Assembly: GCA_951812965.1 (NCBI GenBank)
Contig: OX638341.1
Coordinates: forward strand, 496,001-560,000
Reading direction: 5' to 3'
DNA from: an uncultured Pseudohongiella sp.
GTDB taxonomy: Bacteria; Pseudomonadota; Gammaproteobacteria; Pseudomonadales; Pseudohongiellaceae
Length of the DNA stretch: 64,000 nt
A model generated the notes under the pieces. The model was not told the origin of the DNA and made no database searches. It saw only the letters and a list, made by a program, of their open reading frames with translations. The position numbers and the translations under genes are program-made. The stretch's first letter is position 1. Each line of letters begins with the position of its first letter. Of this stretch, positions 36,370-45,414 are shown in pieces.

Positions 36370-36720
36370 CAGGATGTCGTGGATTGGTTGCGGCGAAACG
36401 AACGCCTGGTCACCATTGACGCCGTGATTCTGGGGGAGATTCGCTACGGCATTCTCCTGCTCGCGGAAGGTCGGCGGCGTACGCGGCTGGAAGGGTGGTT
36501 CGGCAGGGTGGTGCAACGGGTGGAGTGTCTACCGTGGGATTCGGCGACGGGGCTGCGTTGGGCGGAGTTGCTGGCTCGCGTTCGCCGTCTCGGGCGCGCG
36601 ATGACTGTCAAGGACAGCTTCATTGCCGCGACGGCCGTGAGGCACGGGCTCACCCTGGCGACCCGGAACGAGCGGGACTTCGCTCCAAGCGGCGTAGACA
36701 CCGTCAATCCATTCCCGTGA
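36370..36720 (+). pseudogene. PIN-domain toxin (VapC-like), 5'-truncated
   Basis: The frame (first usable start GTG 36379) encodes WLRRNERLVTIDAVILGEIRYGILLL ... MTVKDSFIAATAVRHGLTLATRNERDF (in pieces). This is VapC from about residue 25 on: the second acidic residue (GEIRYG), third (VKDSFIAATA) and fourth (NERDF) are present. The N-terminal strand with the first catalytic Asp (LLDTNV) is absent, and an in-frame TAG at 36367 closes the frame upstream. No antitoxin gene precedes it. It begins 80 bp inside the right end of IS copy 1, so loss of the 5' part during IS insertion is likely. Confidence 0.82.
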
Positions 36721-36728
36721 GGCGACCG

Positions 36729-37820
36729 ATGGAAAGCGGCACATCGTGGAAGGGGCGCTCCATCGAGACCCGCGTAGCGCGGTTGCGGGTCGAGACCCGG
36801 CTCACGGCGGTGGCGGTCGCCGTCATGACCGACGGACAGCTTGCCGGGGTGGCCGCCAGCGGTGAGCGCCGGCGCGGTTCCGGCGTGCCGGTGACCGTGG
36901 ACGACCGCTGGCACGTGGGTTCGATCACGAAGTCGATGACGGCCACGCTGCTGGCCGTGCTGGAAGACGACGGGCTGCTATCGCGCGATGACCCGCTGCC
37001 GGTGTTGCTGCCGGACCTCCGGATGGCGGGCGGCTGGGACGGCTGTACGCTGCATCACCTCCTGACCCACACGGCGGGCGCCCGTGCCAACTTCCCGTTC
37101 TTCAAGGTGCAGGGAGTGTGGCCCGACACCGCCGGAGAACTGGTGGCGGCGCGCCGCCGCTTCATCGCGGACGTCCTCGCAAGGGAACCGAGGTCGCCAT
37201 GCGGGGAGCGTTTCGCGTACTCCAACGTCGGCTACACCATCGCCGGCCACATTGCCGAGACGGTGGCCGGAAAGCCTTACGAGACCCTGCTGCAGGAGCG
37301 CGTGTTCGGGCCGTTGGCGCTTGCGAGCGCCGGTTTCGGCCCGCCGCGGGGCGATGCGCCCGACCGGGAGCCGGTCGGGCATGCCGTCGTGTTCCGCAGG
37401 TTTCGAAGGCCGGCGGATCCGTTCAAGGGGCGCGCGGACAACTCGCCGGTCATAGGTCCGGCGGGCACGGCGCACATGACGATCGGCGATCTCGCGCGCT
37501 TCGGTGCGGCCCACCTGGCGGGAGAATCCGCAGCGGCGCCACCCCTGCTGGCGCGCGCTGCCTGGGCGCGGCTGCACACACCGAATCTTGATGACTATGC
37601 GAGCGGGTGGGTTCGTGTCGAGCGCGACTGGGCGGACTGGGCGGGTGGCCCGGTGCTCTGGCACAACGGCAGCAACGCGCGGTGGTACGCGCTGCTTATG
37701 CTCGTGCTCGCCAGGAACACCGTGCTGGCGTTCGCGACGAACGACGGGGCGATACGGGCGGCCGATACGGCGTTCTTCAGATTGGCTCGGGAACTGGGCA
37801 CGTCGGCGCGGGCATCCTGA
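36729..37820 (+). CDS. Serine hydrolase of the beta-lactamase/class C superfamily
   Basis: A 363-residue penicillin-recognising-fold hydrolase. It has SxxK (GSITKSM), YxN (FAYSNVGY) and a third motif HNG (LWHNGSN) in place of KTG, with LHHLLTHTAG as in EstB/AmpC-like peptidases and esterases. There is no signal peptide, so a true periplasmic beta-lactamase is unlikely; a cytoplasmic esterase or D-peptidase is more plausible. Start ATG at 36729 follows the PIN frame by 8 bp; longer frames overlap it. GC content is very high, like the surrounding cargo. Substrate unknown. Confidence 0.83.
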   Translation: MESGTSWKGRSIETRVARLRVETRLTAVAVAVMTDGQLAGVAASGERRRGSGVPVTVDDRWHVGSITKSMTATLLAVLEDDGLLSRDDPLPVLLPDLRMAGGWDGCTLHHLLTHTAGARANFPFFKVQGVWPDTAGELVAARRRFIADVLAREPRSPCGERFAYSNVGYTIAGHIAETVAGKPYETLLQERVFGPLALASAGFGPPRGDAPDREPVGHAVVFRRFRRPADPFKGRADNSPVIGPAGTAHMTIGDLARFGAAHLAGESAAAPPLLARAAWARLHTPNLDDYASGWVRVERDWADWAGGPVLWHNGSNARWYALLMLVLARNTVLAFATNDGAIRAADTAFFRLARELGTSARAS

Positions 37821-37863
37821 TCGGGACAAGCGAGGGCGGCGGTGCGATTTGAGCGTCCATGCG

Positions 37864-37896
37864 CATTCACTAAAAGATGAAGAAGTTTAGTGAATG
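37864..37896. terminator. Inverted repeat after the serine hydrolase gene
   Basis: CATTCACTAAA (37864-37874) pairs perfectly with TTTAGTGAATG (37886-37896), 11-base loop. It lies in the 197-bp gap before the DUF899 gene and could be a terminator or a recombination scar. Nothing else was seen in that gap. Confidence 0.5.
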
Positions 37897-38017
37897 GCGC
37901 CCGGTATTGCCGGATCAGAACGAACGCTGGGACAAGTCGGCGCGGCGTTGACGCGGGTTTCCCGACACAACCATAATCGCATCCCACGAAGGTTTATATG
38001 CAGGGGGAACACGAACC

Positions 38018-38620
38018 ATGTCAAGCGAACGCATCGAAGAAATTCAGAAGCAGATATTCGATCTCATCGGGGAACTCGAAACCCTGCAACGGAGCAATTC
38101 GGGCGACGAAGTTCCCAATTACAGTTTCGCCACCGAGCATGGCGAAGTCAGCTTGCTCGATCTGTTCGGCGGGCGGGACAAGTTGCTGCTGATCCACAAC
38201 ATGGGTCAGGGCTGTCGCTATTGCACGATGTGGGCGGACGGGCTGAACGGCATCCTCTCGCACCTCGAATCGGCCATGGCGGTCGCGCTGGTATCGAAGG
38301 ACGCGCCGGAATTGCAGCGGCGCATGGCGAACAGCCGCGGCTGGCGCTTCCGGCTTGCTTCTCACGGCGGCGGGGACTACATCAAGGAGCAAACCGTGAA
38401 CGAGGGCAGCGACAACTAGCCGGGTGTGGCCACTTACAAGCGCGACGGCGAGAAGATCATCCGTCTGAACTCCAGCATATTCGGCCCCGGCGATCTTTAT
38501 TGTTCGACCTGGAACCTGCTCGCCATGGCGGGCATCAGCTTCGACGACTGGACGCCCCAGTACGCGTACTGGACCCGCCCGGAAAAAATGGACGACGGCG
38601 GAAAGAACGTGCTGGGGTGA
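38018..38620 (+). pseudogene. DUF899 (thioredoxin-like) gene with an in-frame TAG
   Basis: Codons 1-133 (MSSERIEEIQKQIFDL ... VPNYSFATEHGEVSLLDLFGG ... HNMGQGCRYCTMWADGLNG) are a DUF899/AhpC-TSA-like N-terminal part with the CxxC motif CRYC. A TAG at 38417-38419 interrupts it after GSDN; the same frame then continues PGVATYKRDGEKIIRL ... YCSTWNLLAMAG ... WTPQYAYW to a TGA at 38618, which is the expected rest of the family. A single point mutation would restore about 200 residues. The reaction of DUF899 proteins is not known. Confidence 0.82.
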
Positions 38621-38665
38621 GGCCCGGTCGGCGTAGCCGAAAAAAAGCAACGCTTTTTTAGGGCC
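38621..38665 (+). terminator. Terminator-like structure after the DUF899 gene
   Basis: AAAAAAGC (38641-38648) pairs with GCTTTTTT (38652-38659) around AAC; outside it GGCCC (38621-38625) can pair with GGGCC (38661-38665). The symmetric A/T tracts suggest a bidirectional rho-independent terminator. It lies 110 bp before IS copy 2. Confidence 0.6.
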
Positions 38666-38777
38666 GAACGACTGGCCAGGGATGGCCAGGCTGGGGGTAC
38701 TCGAAGCCACCAGCGTTGCGCCAGGGATGGCATGCACAAAAGAGGTGGATACAGGTTGCGCACCGGATGTCGAATTC

Positions 38778-40166
38778 TGTTGTAAACAAATAAATGTGTC
38801 CGGTTCCCGAGTACAGGTTTTTGCTTCTCCGCCGACACTGCGCGGAAGGAGCGTAGCGACTGTAGCGCAGTGCCGGCGCCGCCGCGTTCAGGCCGCATCG
38901 GCCAAAGACTCCGCGATGGGTTGTCCGTCCGCGGCGTAGCGTCCCAGCAATCGGGGACCATGCCACACCGACAACTCGCCGCTCATGTGCCGACGCACCT
39001 TCACCCGCGCCTTGAAGTAATGCGGCCGATGCCGATCCGACGGCAACTGCAGCGTCAGCCCATCGAACCGGACGCAGTTGTCCCGGCCGGCCACCCGCTC
39101 ATGCAGCTCGCACAGGATCGCGTCCAGGTCTGTGCCCGGCCCCAGCGGCACGAACGCTTTTCCGGCCTCCTTCGGCGGCCGGGCAAACTCCGCGTTGAAT
39201 GCCGGCAGGTACGTCTCGCGCAGATACCGGTTCGCGGCATTCATCTCCGTGATCTCCAGCAGCGCCAACTCCTTCACCAGCCGGTCCTGGTGCGTTTTGA
39301 ACGCCCGTTCCGACCGACCCCGCGCCTCCGGCGAATACGCCGGGATCATGTCAATGCCCAACTCCTGCATCATCGCCCGGCCGAACTGCGTCAGCCGGTC
39401 CTTGTCCACCTTGCCGCCCGCCTCCGGCGTCAGCCAGTAGTGCGAGGCCCGGTCGGTGTACAGCGAACAGCAAAAGCCCCTGGCCTCGATCGCCTCGCGC
39501 ATGCCGCGGAAACTGCTCCAGACGCCTTCCTCCTCGCAGAAGAACATCGAGTAGTGCTCGTTGGTCGCGTCGTCCATCGTCACGATCAGGTCCCACGTCA
39601 CGCCCGGAACCCATTCGTGCGTGCTGCCGTCCTGGTGCAGCATCATGTCGGCGCAGGGCGACGGCTCTCGGCGCTTGCGGTGCTTGCCGCGCCCGGCGCC
39701 GCGCGGCACCGCGCCCGCCACCTGCAGCTTCGTCCGCACCCAGTTGTAGCTGCGCGTCCCGCCTTCCCGCCGGTAGCGCGTGTAAAAGTGCCGCACGTTC
39801 CAGCCCGCGTACCGCGTACGGTACCGATCCACCATCCGCATCACCTCGTCCACCGGCGCCGCGCGGTGCGAGGCGCGCGAAAGACGCCGATCCCGCAAGA
39901 CCTCGACGCCATCGCTCTCGTCCCCGCGGTAGCGCTCCACCCAGCGCCGGAACGTCCGTTCGCAAACCCCCAGCAACTCCGCCGCCTGCGCCTGCGTCAA
40001 ACGACGCTCCGTCCACATCGAATACGTACCCTCGAACAACATCAGCCTCCGCTCCTCTCTCCGTTTCGCCAAGCCCATGCAGCCTCCCAATCCCACTCCA
40101 GATCGGAAACTGTACGACCGGACACTTCATGTGTTTTAAAACCGGACACTTTATTTGTTCTCTACA
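38778..40166 (-). mobile_element. ISNCY-type IS, copy 2 (intact gene, shortened left end)
   Basis: A 1389-bp copy in the same orientation as copy 1. The right end is complete, with both TGTCCGGT motifs. The left (inner) end has only one: 26 bp between two TGTCCGGTT repeats, present in copy 1 (about 35099-35134), are missing, consistent with slippage between direct repeats. No direct repeat flanks this copy alone. Confidence 0.9.
38888..40078 (-). CDS. ISNCY-family transposase (full length)
   Basis: A 396-residue DDE transposase. HTH RRLTQAQAAELLGVCERTFRRW, then DDE blocks MDDATNEHYSMFF, LYTDRASHYW and YSPEARGRSERAFKTHQDRL, and a C-terminal beta-rich tail (RPHYFKARVKVRRHMSGELSVW, in part, ... 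GRYAADGQPI) that copy 1 lacks. The ATG at 40078 has GGGAGG at ideal spacing; a GTG six codons upstream is possible. As the only complete transposase of its kind here, it would be the enzyme able to move the compound unit. Confidence 0.92.
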   Translation of the reverse strand: MGLAKRREERRLMLFEGTYSMWTERRLTQAQAAELLGVCERTFRRWVERYRGDESDGVEVLRDRRLSRASHRAAPVDEVMRMVDRYRTRYAGWNVRHFYTRYRREGGTRSYNWVRTKLQVAGAVPRGAGRGKHRKRREPSPCADMMLHQDGSTHEWVPGVTWDLIVTMDDATNEHYSMFFCEEEGVWSSFRGMREAIEARGFCCSLYTDRASHYWLTPEAGGKVDKDRLTQFGRAMMQELGIDMIPAYSPEARGRSERAFKTHQDRLVKELALLEITEMNAANRYLRETYLPAFNAEFARPPKEAGKAFVPLGPGTDLDAILCELHERVAGRDNCVRFDGLTLQLPSDRHRPHYFKARVKVRRHMSGELSVWHGPRLLGRYAADGQPIAESLADAA

Positions 40167-40182
40167 GTTCACGCACAGGATG
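40167..40182 (+). repeat. Right direct repeat of the compound transposon
   Basis: GTTCACGCACAGGATG immediately after the right IS end, identical to 35067-35082. Confidence 0.85.
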
Positions 40183-40259
40183 TTGCCATCCCCCAACTCC
40201 TTTTCCATAATCGGGCAAATTCAATTGCTCATGCATACCTGTACCTGCGAGGCGCACAA

Positions 40260-42353
40260 ATGAACAAGACACGCATTATCGGCACGCTGGTATTGCTGGC
40301 CGCGCTTGCCGCCTGCGATCAGCCCGCGAACGTGGAGGAAGCCCCGATCGTTTTTGCGGACCAGGCCGCCGCCGGTGAAGCCGACTACGCCGCCTGGTGC
40401 GCCGCCTGCCATGGCGCCCAATTGCAAGGCAGCGCCCTGGGCCCGGTGCTGTCCGGCGCAGGTTTCATGGGACGTTACGGGCAGCAGACGCCTTTCGATT
40501 TCTTCAATTACCTCAAGGGCAGCATGCCGCCGGGAGGCAATGCGGGCATCAGCGACGAGACTTATTTCAATATCGTCGCCCACATGATGCGGTCCATGGG
40601 CGTGAGCGACGCCAATCCAGCGCTCGACGCACAAGCGGACTACGCCATGCTCACCAACAGCGAAACCGGCAATCTTGTGATCGGGCAACGGGAACCGGAA
40701 CGGCCGACGGGAGTGGTGCGCGCCGGAACCGTGGAGAATTTTGCGCCGATCAGCGATGCGATGCTGATCGACCCGGCGCCCGGCGACTGGCCCATGCTGC
40801 GGCGCAATTTCCAGGCCTGGAGTTATAGTCCGCTCGATCAGATCAACGCCGAAAATGTCTCGGACCTGCGGCTGGAATGGGTCTGGAGCATGCATGAAGG
40901 CGATTCCGAGCCAGCGCCGCTGGTTGCAGGCGGCGTCATCTACCTGATTAACAGCAGCAATATCATCCAGGCGCTTGATGGCGTTACCGGCGAGTTGATC
41001 TGGGAACACCACGCCGGCCCCTTCGACAGCAACGACATGCGCAATATCGCGATGTACGAGGACAAGATCATCCATGCGACCACCGACGCCCGCCTGCTCG
41101 CCCTCGACGCCCGCACCGGCGAGCCGCTATGGGAAACCGAGGTGGCCGACAACAGCAAGGGATTCCATAATTCCAGCGGGCCCATCGTTGCCGACGGCAA
41201 GGTGATCCAGGGTTTGGCGGGCTGTTCGCGCTATATCGAGGAAGACTGTTACATCAGCGCCTATGACGCCAATACCGGCGAGACTCTCTGGCGCTTCAAC
41301 ACTGTCGCGGAATCCGGCGAGCCCGGCGGCGACACCTGGGGCGATATCGCCGACCTGTTCCGCGCCGGCGGCGAAACCTGGATTACCGGCAGCTACGATC
41401 CGGTATCGAAGCTTACTTTCTGGGGCACCGCCCAGCAAAAACCCTGGATGCCGGCCTCGCGCAGCCTTTCGATCAACGACGCCGGGCTGTTCACCAACGC
41501 TACTGTCGCCATCGATGTCGACAGCGGCGAGCTTGACTGGTTCTTTCAACATGTGCCGGCGGAAGCGCTCGATCTCGATGAGGTTTTCGAACGCGTACTG
41601 ATCGACCGCGGCGACGACAAACTGGTCTATTCCGTCGGCAAACACGGCATCCTCTGGAAACACGACCGCGAAAGCGGCGAGTTCATCGATTACCAGGAAA
41701 CCGTTTTCCAGAACGCCTTCACCGATATCGATCCGGTGACCGGCGCGGTGACCTATCGCGATGACATCCGCAATGCGCAACTCGACCAGTGGATTTCGGT
41801 CTGTCCGAGCACGGCCGGCGGCAAGGACTGGCATTCGATGAGCTACCACGAGCCGAGCGCGGCGCTGCTGATTCCGCTCAGTCAGTCCTGTCTCGAGATT
41901 TCCGCGCGCGAGGTTCCGCTCGTGCATGGCGCCGGTGGCACGGCAGCGAACCGGCGCTGGTTCGAGATGCCCGGCTCAGAAGGCAACATGGGCAAACTCG
42001 CGGCTTACGACGTCGACAGCATGGAAGAAATCTGGAGTTACGAGCAGCGGGCGGCCTTGCTGACCGGTGTGATCACCACGGCCGGCGATCTGGCTTTCGT
42101 CGGCGACCTCGACCGGCGCTTCCGCGCCTTCGACGTGCGCAGCGGCGAAGTCCGGTGGGAAACCCGGCTCGGCACCTCGGTGCAAGGTCACCCGGTCACT
42201 TATGCCGTCGACGGCAAGCAATACATCGCGGTGACTACCGGCCTCGGAGCGCGGGGCGTGAGTCCGCGAACGGTTCCTCGCGTGGTCGCGCCTGATGTGC
42301 GCCATCCGGCCAACGGCAATGCCTTGTACGTGTTCAGCCTGGATGAGGAATGA
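40260..42353 (+). CDS. PQQ-dependent dehydrogenase lipoprotein with N-terminal cytochrome c domain
   Basis: A 697-residue quinohaemoprotein. Lipobox LAAC places the acylated cysteine at residue 19. A c-type cytochrome domain follows (haem motif CAACH at 47-51, likely Met ligand in SMPPGG), then an eight-bladed PQQ propeller (from about 180: [20 protein letters not shown], repeated ALDxxTGE..W tryptophan-docking motifs, GGDTWGD). It oxidises an alcohol, sugar or similar compound at the membrane and passes electrons to its haem. The N-terminal haem position differs from classic quinohaemoprotein alcohol dehydrogenases, where it is C-terminal. The ATG at 40260 begins the lipoprotein signal. The compound transposon ends 94 bp upstream and may have replaced its native promoter. 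Confidence 0.88.
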   Translation: MNKTRIIGTLVLLAALAACDQPANVEEAPIVFADQAAAGEADYAAWCAACHGAQLQGSALGPVLSGAGFMGRYGQQTPFDFFNYLKGSMPPGGNAGISDETYFNIVAHMMRSMGVSDANPALDAQADYAMLTNSETGNLVIGQREPERPTGVVRAGTVENFAPISDAMLIDPAPGDWPMLRRNFQAWSYSPLDQINAENVSDLRLEWVWSMHEGDSEPAPLVAGGVIYLINSSNIIQALDGVTGELIWEHHAGPFDSNDMRNIAMYEDKIIHATTDARLLALDARTGEPLWETEVADNSKGFHNSSGPIVADGKVIQGLAGCSRYIEEDCYISAYDANTGETLWRFNTVAESGEPGGDTWGDIADLFRAGGETWITGSYDPVSKLTFWGTAQQKPWMPASRSLSINDAGLFTNATVAIDVDSGELDWFFQHVPAEALDLDEVFERVLIDRGDDKLVYSVGKHGILWKHDRESGEFIDYQETVFQNAFTDIDPVTGAVTYRDDIRNAQLDQWISVCPSTAGGKDWHSMSYHEPSAALLIPLSQSCLEISAREVPLVHGAGGTAANRRWFEMPGSEGNMGKLAAYDVDSMEEIWSYEQRAALLTGVITTAGDLAFVGDLDRRFRAFDVRSGEVRWETRLGTSVQGHPVTYAVDGKQYIAVTTGLGARGVSPRTVPRVVAPDVRHPANGNALYVFSLDEE

Positions 42354-42377
42354 CGGAAAGCCGGCAATCCTGCCCGA

Positions 42378-42836
42378 TCAATCCGTTTCGAGCGTGGGCC
42401 CGAGTTCCGTCCATTGGCGGTCGGCCTGCTCGATGTATTCGAGCATGTTCTCCTTCCAGCGGGCGTTGATACGGCGACTGTAATTCAAATACAGCTTGCC
42501 GTCGTGGATGGTCCATAGTTCCGGTTCCGTGCTGGCGGTATCTCCTTCCGCCATGGCGTAGGCGCAATAGCCGCCGTACTGGGGCGCATAGGCTTCGGGG
42601 TTCGCCTGGAACAAGTCGAGATTCTCCTGCGAGGCGAATTTCCAGGCGGCGCCTTTGTATTGCATGCTGAATTGATTCGAGCCCTCCACCGGTTCTCCCT
42701 CGGTGAAATAGGCCACGGCGTCATAGCCGCTGATAGCCTCGTTGCTGAACAGGCCGGTGTATATCGCATCGGCCGCCCGGGCCTGCGTGGCGAACGCAAG
42801 ACCCGTCAGCCAAAGGACGATGAGCAATCTTTTCAT
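42378..42836 (-). CDS. Exported YHS-domain protein
   Basis: A 152-residue protein with a signal peptide (MKRLLIVLWLTGLAFATQARA) and a YHS domain (AISGYDAVAYFTEGEPVEGS ... WKFASQENLDLFQANPEAYAPQYGGYCAYA, in pieces), a small fold linked to metal or haem handling. GGAG lies just before the ATG at 42836. It is translated after the DoxX-like gene, 13 bp downstream, and converges on the PQQ dehydrogenase gene. Confidence 0.85.
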   Translation of the reverse strand: MKRLLIVLWLTGLAFATQARAADAIYTGLFSNEAISGYDAVAYFTEGEPVEGSNQFSMQYKGAAWKFASQENLDLFQANPEAYAPQYGGYCAYAMAEGDTASTEPELWTIHDGKLYLNYSRRINARWKENMLEYIEQADRQWTELGPTLETD

Positions 42837-42849
42837 GACAGTCTCCAAT

Positions 42850-43317
42850 TCAGCTTGCGGAGCGGAAGAACGTTGCCAACTCGTCCCGGCGCAGCCACAT
42901 GATGAAGATTGTCGCTATGAACACACCAACGGCCAAGGCAAACAATTGTCCGCCGTCCTGGTCTCCCGCCTCATTGATGACTACGCTGACGCCAAGCGGC
43001 GTAAAGAGGTGGAAAAAGATTGCGCCACTGATGACGGCGAAGCCGATCAGCGCTCCCAGCGATTGCGTTTTGCGGATAACAAGCAGAATTGAAGCCAGCA
43101 GTTCGATACTGCCTATCGTGTAACCGCCATAGGCGGCAAAGCTGGAAGCAATGAAGGCCGGCAGGCCGATCGAGCCCATCCAGTCGCCGATGGTGGTGAA
43201 AATGTGGATGGTCTCGAATGAATTGGCGAACTTGAAGAACAGCGACTGCACGAAGACGATCACGACGAATATCGCCAGTGCCCAGGGCAGGTAGTACATG
43301 ATTCTTGCTCTTTCCAT
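42850..43317 (-). CDS. DoxX-like four-helix membrane protein
   Basis: A 155-residue protein with four predicted membrane helices (YYLPWALAIFVVIVFVQS; GLPAFIASSFAAYGGYTIGS; LLASILLVIRKTQSLGAL; LFALAVGVFIATIFIMWL), matching DoxX/DUF417-like size and layout, including FFKFANSFET near the first helix. GGGGGAA precedes the ATG. It forms an operon with the YHS protein. Function unknown; redox-linked roles are reported for relatives. Confidence 0.72.
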   Translation of the reverse strand: MERARIMYYLPWALAIFVVIVFVQSLFFKFANSFETIHIFTTIGDWMGSIGLPAFIASSFAAYGGYTIGSIELLASILLVIRKTQSLGALIGFAVISGAIFFHLFTPLGVSVVINEAGDQDGGQLFALAVGVFIATIFIMWLRRDELATFFRSAS

Positions 43318-43456
43318 TGAAATGTTCCCCCTGAGGAATTGTTTTGAATCTACCTCAATTCAATATTTGAGAACTATCCGACAATTTCCAGGCAATATCC
43401 AGCCCGACCGTGATTTGTCTTAAACACCTTCCAGATTGCTGGCACAATGAGCAGCC

Positions 43457-44545
43457 ATGGGTGAATTGACCGCAAACGAAACCGAAGCCGAAGCCGAAGC
43501 TGAAACCAGGCCCCGGTTCGAAGCCGACGTCAATGTCGAAGTCACCCGCTGCGCCAACTGCGGGGTGGCGCTCCTCGGCCAATACTGTTCCGATTGCGGC
43601 CAGGAAGACCGCGAAGTGCGCCGTCCGTTCTGGCGCATTCTCAGCCAACTGCTGCATGCAATTTTCGAGCTCGACGGTCGCGTATATCGTTCGCTGTTCT
43701 TTCTTTACACTCGTCCCGGTTACCTCAGCGGCGAATACGTGAACGGTCGCCGTACTCGATACACGCCACCCCTGCGCATGTTCCTCGTCTTGAGCATCAG
43801 CTTCTTTCTGATGGTTTCGATAGCCGGCAGCCTGAACAACCTGCGCACCGCCGAGACCGCACCGGCGGCGCTCGGCGCAGACGGGAATCCCTCGGCGCCA
43901 CTTTCTTCGAATCGGCCCATTCAGGATTTCCTCAACGCAGGCGCCGAAGACGAGAATCTGGAGGGTCTGGAGGGCCTGGAAGATCTGGATATTGATCCGC
44001 AGCAAGTGCTGGAGGTGCTGAGAGGTATCGATTTGCCGTTTCTGCCGGCAGCGACCGAAGAACGGCTGAAGACGCTCGCGATCGATCAGTTGATCGCTAA
44101 CTATAACGACATGCGCGAGAATCCGGGCGCGTTTTTCCGGGACTTCTTCAGCCAATCACTCGAATACGTAACGATTTTCGTATTGCTGATGATGCCGTTG
44201 CTGGCGCTGGTGCAATGGGCGTTTTATCTGTTCAAGGGTCGCTACTACATAGAACACTTCGTTCTCACCTTGCACAACCACTCTTTCCTGATCCTTACCG
44301 CTTACCTGCTGGCGGTAACCGGTCTCTTCGCGAGCCTGTTGCCCGTGCTGGAGGGGTTCATCGATTGGATAGATTTCGTCATCGTCATATGGGCCATTGT
44401 CTACCTGTACCTGAGCCTGAAGAATTTCTACCGCAGCGGCTACTTTTACAGCGGCCTGGTCTACGTCAGCGCAAGCCTGATCTATAGCGCCCTGATCACA
44501 GCCGGCTTTACGATATTTCTGGTAATCGCGTTCCTGTTGTACTAG
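43457..44545 (+). CDS. DUF3667 membrane protein with zinc-ribbon N-terminus
   Basis: A 362-residue protein: acidic Glu-Ala repeat (EAEAEAE), a zinc ribbon (CANCGVALLGQYCSDCGQ), then DUF3667 with FWRILSQLLHAIFELDGRVYRS, LYTRPGYLSGEYVNGRRTRY and five or six hydrophobic segments. A low-complexity acidic stretch (ENLEGLEGLEDLDID) lies in the loop after the first helix. No function is known for the family. Its stop overlaps that of the next, convergent gene. Confidence 0.85.
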   Translation: MGELTANETEAEAEAETRPRFEADVNVEVTRCANCGVALLGQYCSDCGQEDREVRRPFWRILSQLLHAIFELDGRVYRSLFFLYTRPGYLSGEYVNGRRTRYTPPLRMFLVLSISFFLMVSIAGSLNNLRTAETAPAALGADGNPSAPLSSNRPIQDFLNAGAEDENLEGLEGLEDLDIDPQQVLEVLRGIDLPFLPAATEERLKTLAIDQLIANYNDMRENPGAFFRDFFSQSLEYVTIFVLLMMPLLALVQWAFYLFKGRYYIEHFVLTLHNHSFLILTAYLLAVTGLFASLLPVLEGFIDWIDFVIVIWAIVYLYLSLKNFYRSGYFYSGLVYVSASLIYSALITAGFTIFLVIAFLLY

Positions 44546-45387
44546 TCGCGGCTTTTGAATCTGATCGGAATCAAGGCCGGAATACGTTCCTGGTAGTCCC
44601 GGTAGGATGGGTACTTTTCGAGCGTGATGGTCTCGGTCAGTTGGGTCGAGCCGAGGAAAAGCAGGTTGAGAACGATGGCGCCTGCAATCGACCAATGCAG
44701 CAAAGTTCCAGTGGAGGCAATGGCGAACAGGTAGATCACCCACCACATGCTGACCTCGCAAAAGAAGTTCGGGTGCCGGCAATAAGCGAATAATCCCGTA
44801 GTGATGAATGGTTCGGTGATTTCTTCGCCGGCCTCGATCTTGCGCTTCTTTTCCTGCTGGAAGTTCCATTGCTGCTGATCGGCGACGGCCTCGCCTACCC
44901 AGTACATCAGAAACAGCGCCGTGGCGAGTGCGTCGACCCAGTTCAGCGGCGCGCCCCGGTTGAGCCAGACATGATGGATCGGCGAAGTGAATAGCCAGAC
45001 GATCAGCATCTGCCCGAAAGCGATGAAAGTGCAATTCATCAACTGGAATCGCAATTCTCCCATCTTTTTCCGCATGTAGATCCAGCGATAGTCCTCGCCG
45101 CCCAGCTTGAACCCGCCCTTGCGCCAGTAGTTGTGGGTGAGACGGGCGCTCCAGAGCGTGATCAGCACGGTCATGAGATTGAGCCGCGCTGATTCGTATC
45201 CCGCATCGGCCGCCACGAGCAGACAAAAAATCGGCGGCGCCAGGGCCCAGAATCGGTCAACCCAGCCATATTCCCGTGTGAGCAGCGACAGCCCCAGCGC
45301 CAGCGCGCCGATCAGGATCGCCAGATCGAGCGCAGTGCCGAACGGCGTGCCGGTAAGCGGATGCGGAATCAGGTTCAGATCGAACAT
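44542..45387 (-). CDS. DUF1295 membrane protein (steroid 5-alpha-reductase superfamily)
   Basis: A 281-residue polytopic protein of the DUF1295/ICMT-like group. The C-terminal signature FAYCRHPNFFCEVSMWW and EKYPSYRDYQERIPALIP is the NADPH/substrate region shared with steroid 5-alpha reductases, and RLTHNYWRKGGF is also typical. The substrate of bacterial members is unknown. A sterol methyltransferase homologue lies 39 kb away, but nothing else links the two. Confidence 0.85.
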   Translation of the reverse strand: MFDLNLIPHPLTGTPFGTALDLAILIGALALGLSLLTREYGWVDRFWALAPPIFCLLVAADAGYESARLNLMTVLITLWSARLTHNYWRKGGFKLGGEDYRWIYMRKKMGELRFQLMNCTFIAFGQMLIVWLFTSPIHHVWLNRGAPLNWVDALATALFLMYWVGEAVADQQQWNFQQEKKRKIEAGEEITEPFITTGLFAYCRHPNFFCEVSMWWVIYLFAIASTGTLLHWSIAGAIVLNLLFLGSTQLTETITLEKYPSYRDYQERIPALIPIRFKSRD

Positions 45388-45414
45388 GGCGCCATGATAG
45401 ACATTTTTACCGCG

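Larger units (their letters stand above)
35083..40166. mobile_element. Compound transposon bounded by two ISNCY-type IS copies
   Basis: Two directly oriented copies of one IS (35083-36287 and 38778-40166) enclose 2.5 kb of cargo. The 16-bp repeat GTTCACGCACAGGATG occurs only at the two outer borders; the inner flanks (ATAGGAAACC after copy 1, ATGTCGAATTC before copy 2) are unrelated. That pattern shows that the 5.1-kb unit moved as a whole. Cargo: 5'-truncated PIN toxin, a serine hydrolase and a DUF899 gene with an internal stop. Copy 2 has an intact transposase; the two outer ends have complete double motifs. Confidence 0.85.

Noticed and set aside
35099..36427. Long plus-strand frames over the two ISNCY copies (also 38870-40210)
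   Set aside because: They occur in both copies only because the transposase sequence is duplicated; the minus-strand transposase has HTH and DDE motifs.
36729..37820. Antibiotic-resistance beta-lactamase as transposon cargo
   Set aside because: Fold and SxxK/YxN motifs fit, but there is no signal peptide and the third motif is HNG; similarity is closer to esterase/D-peptidase-like serine hydrolases.
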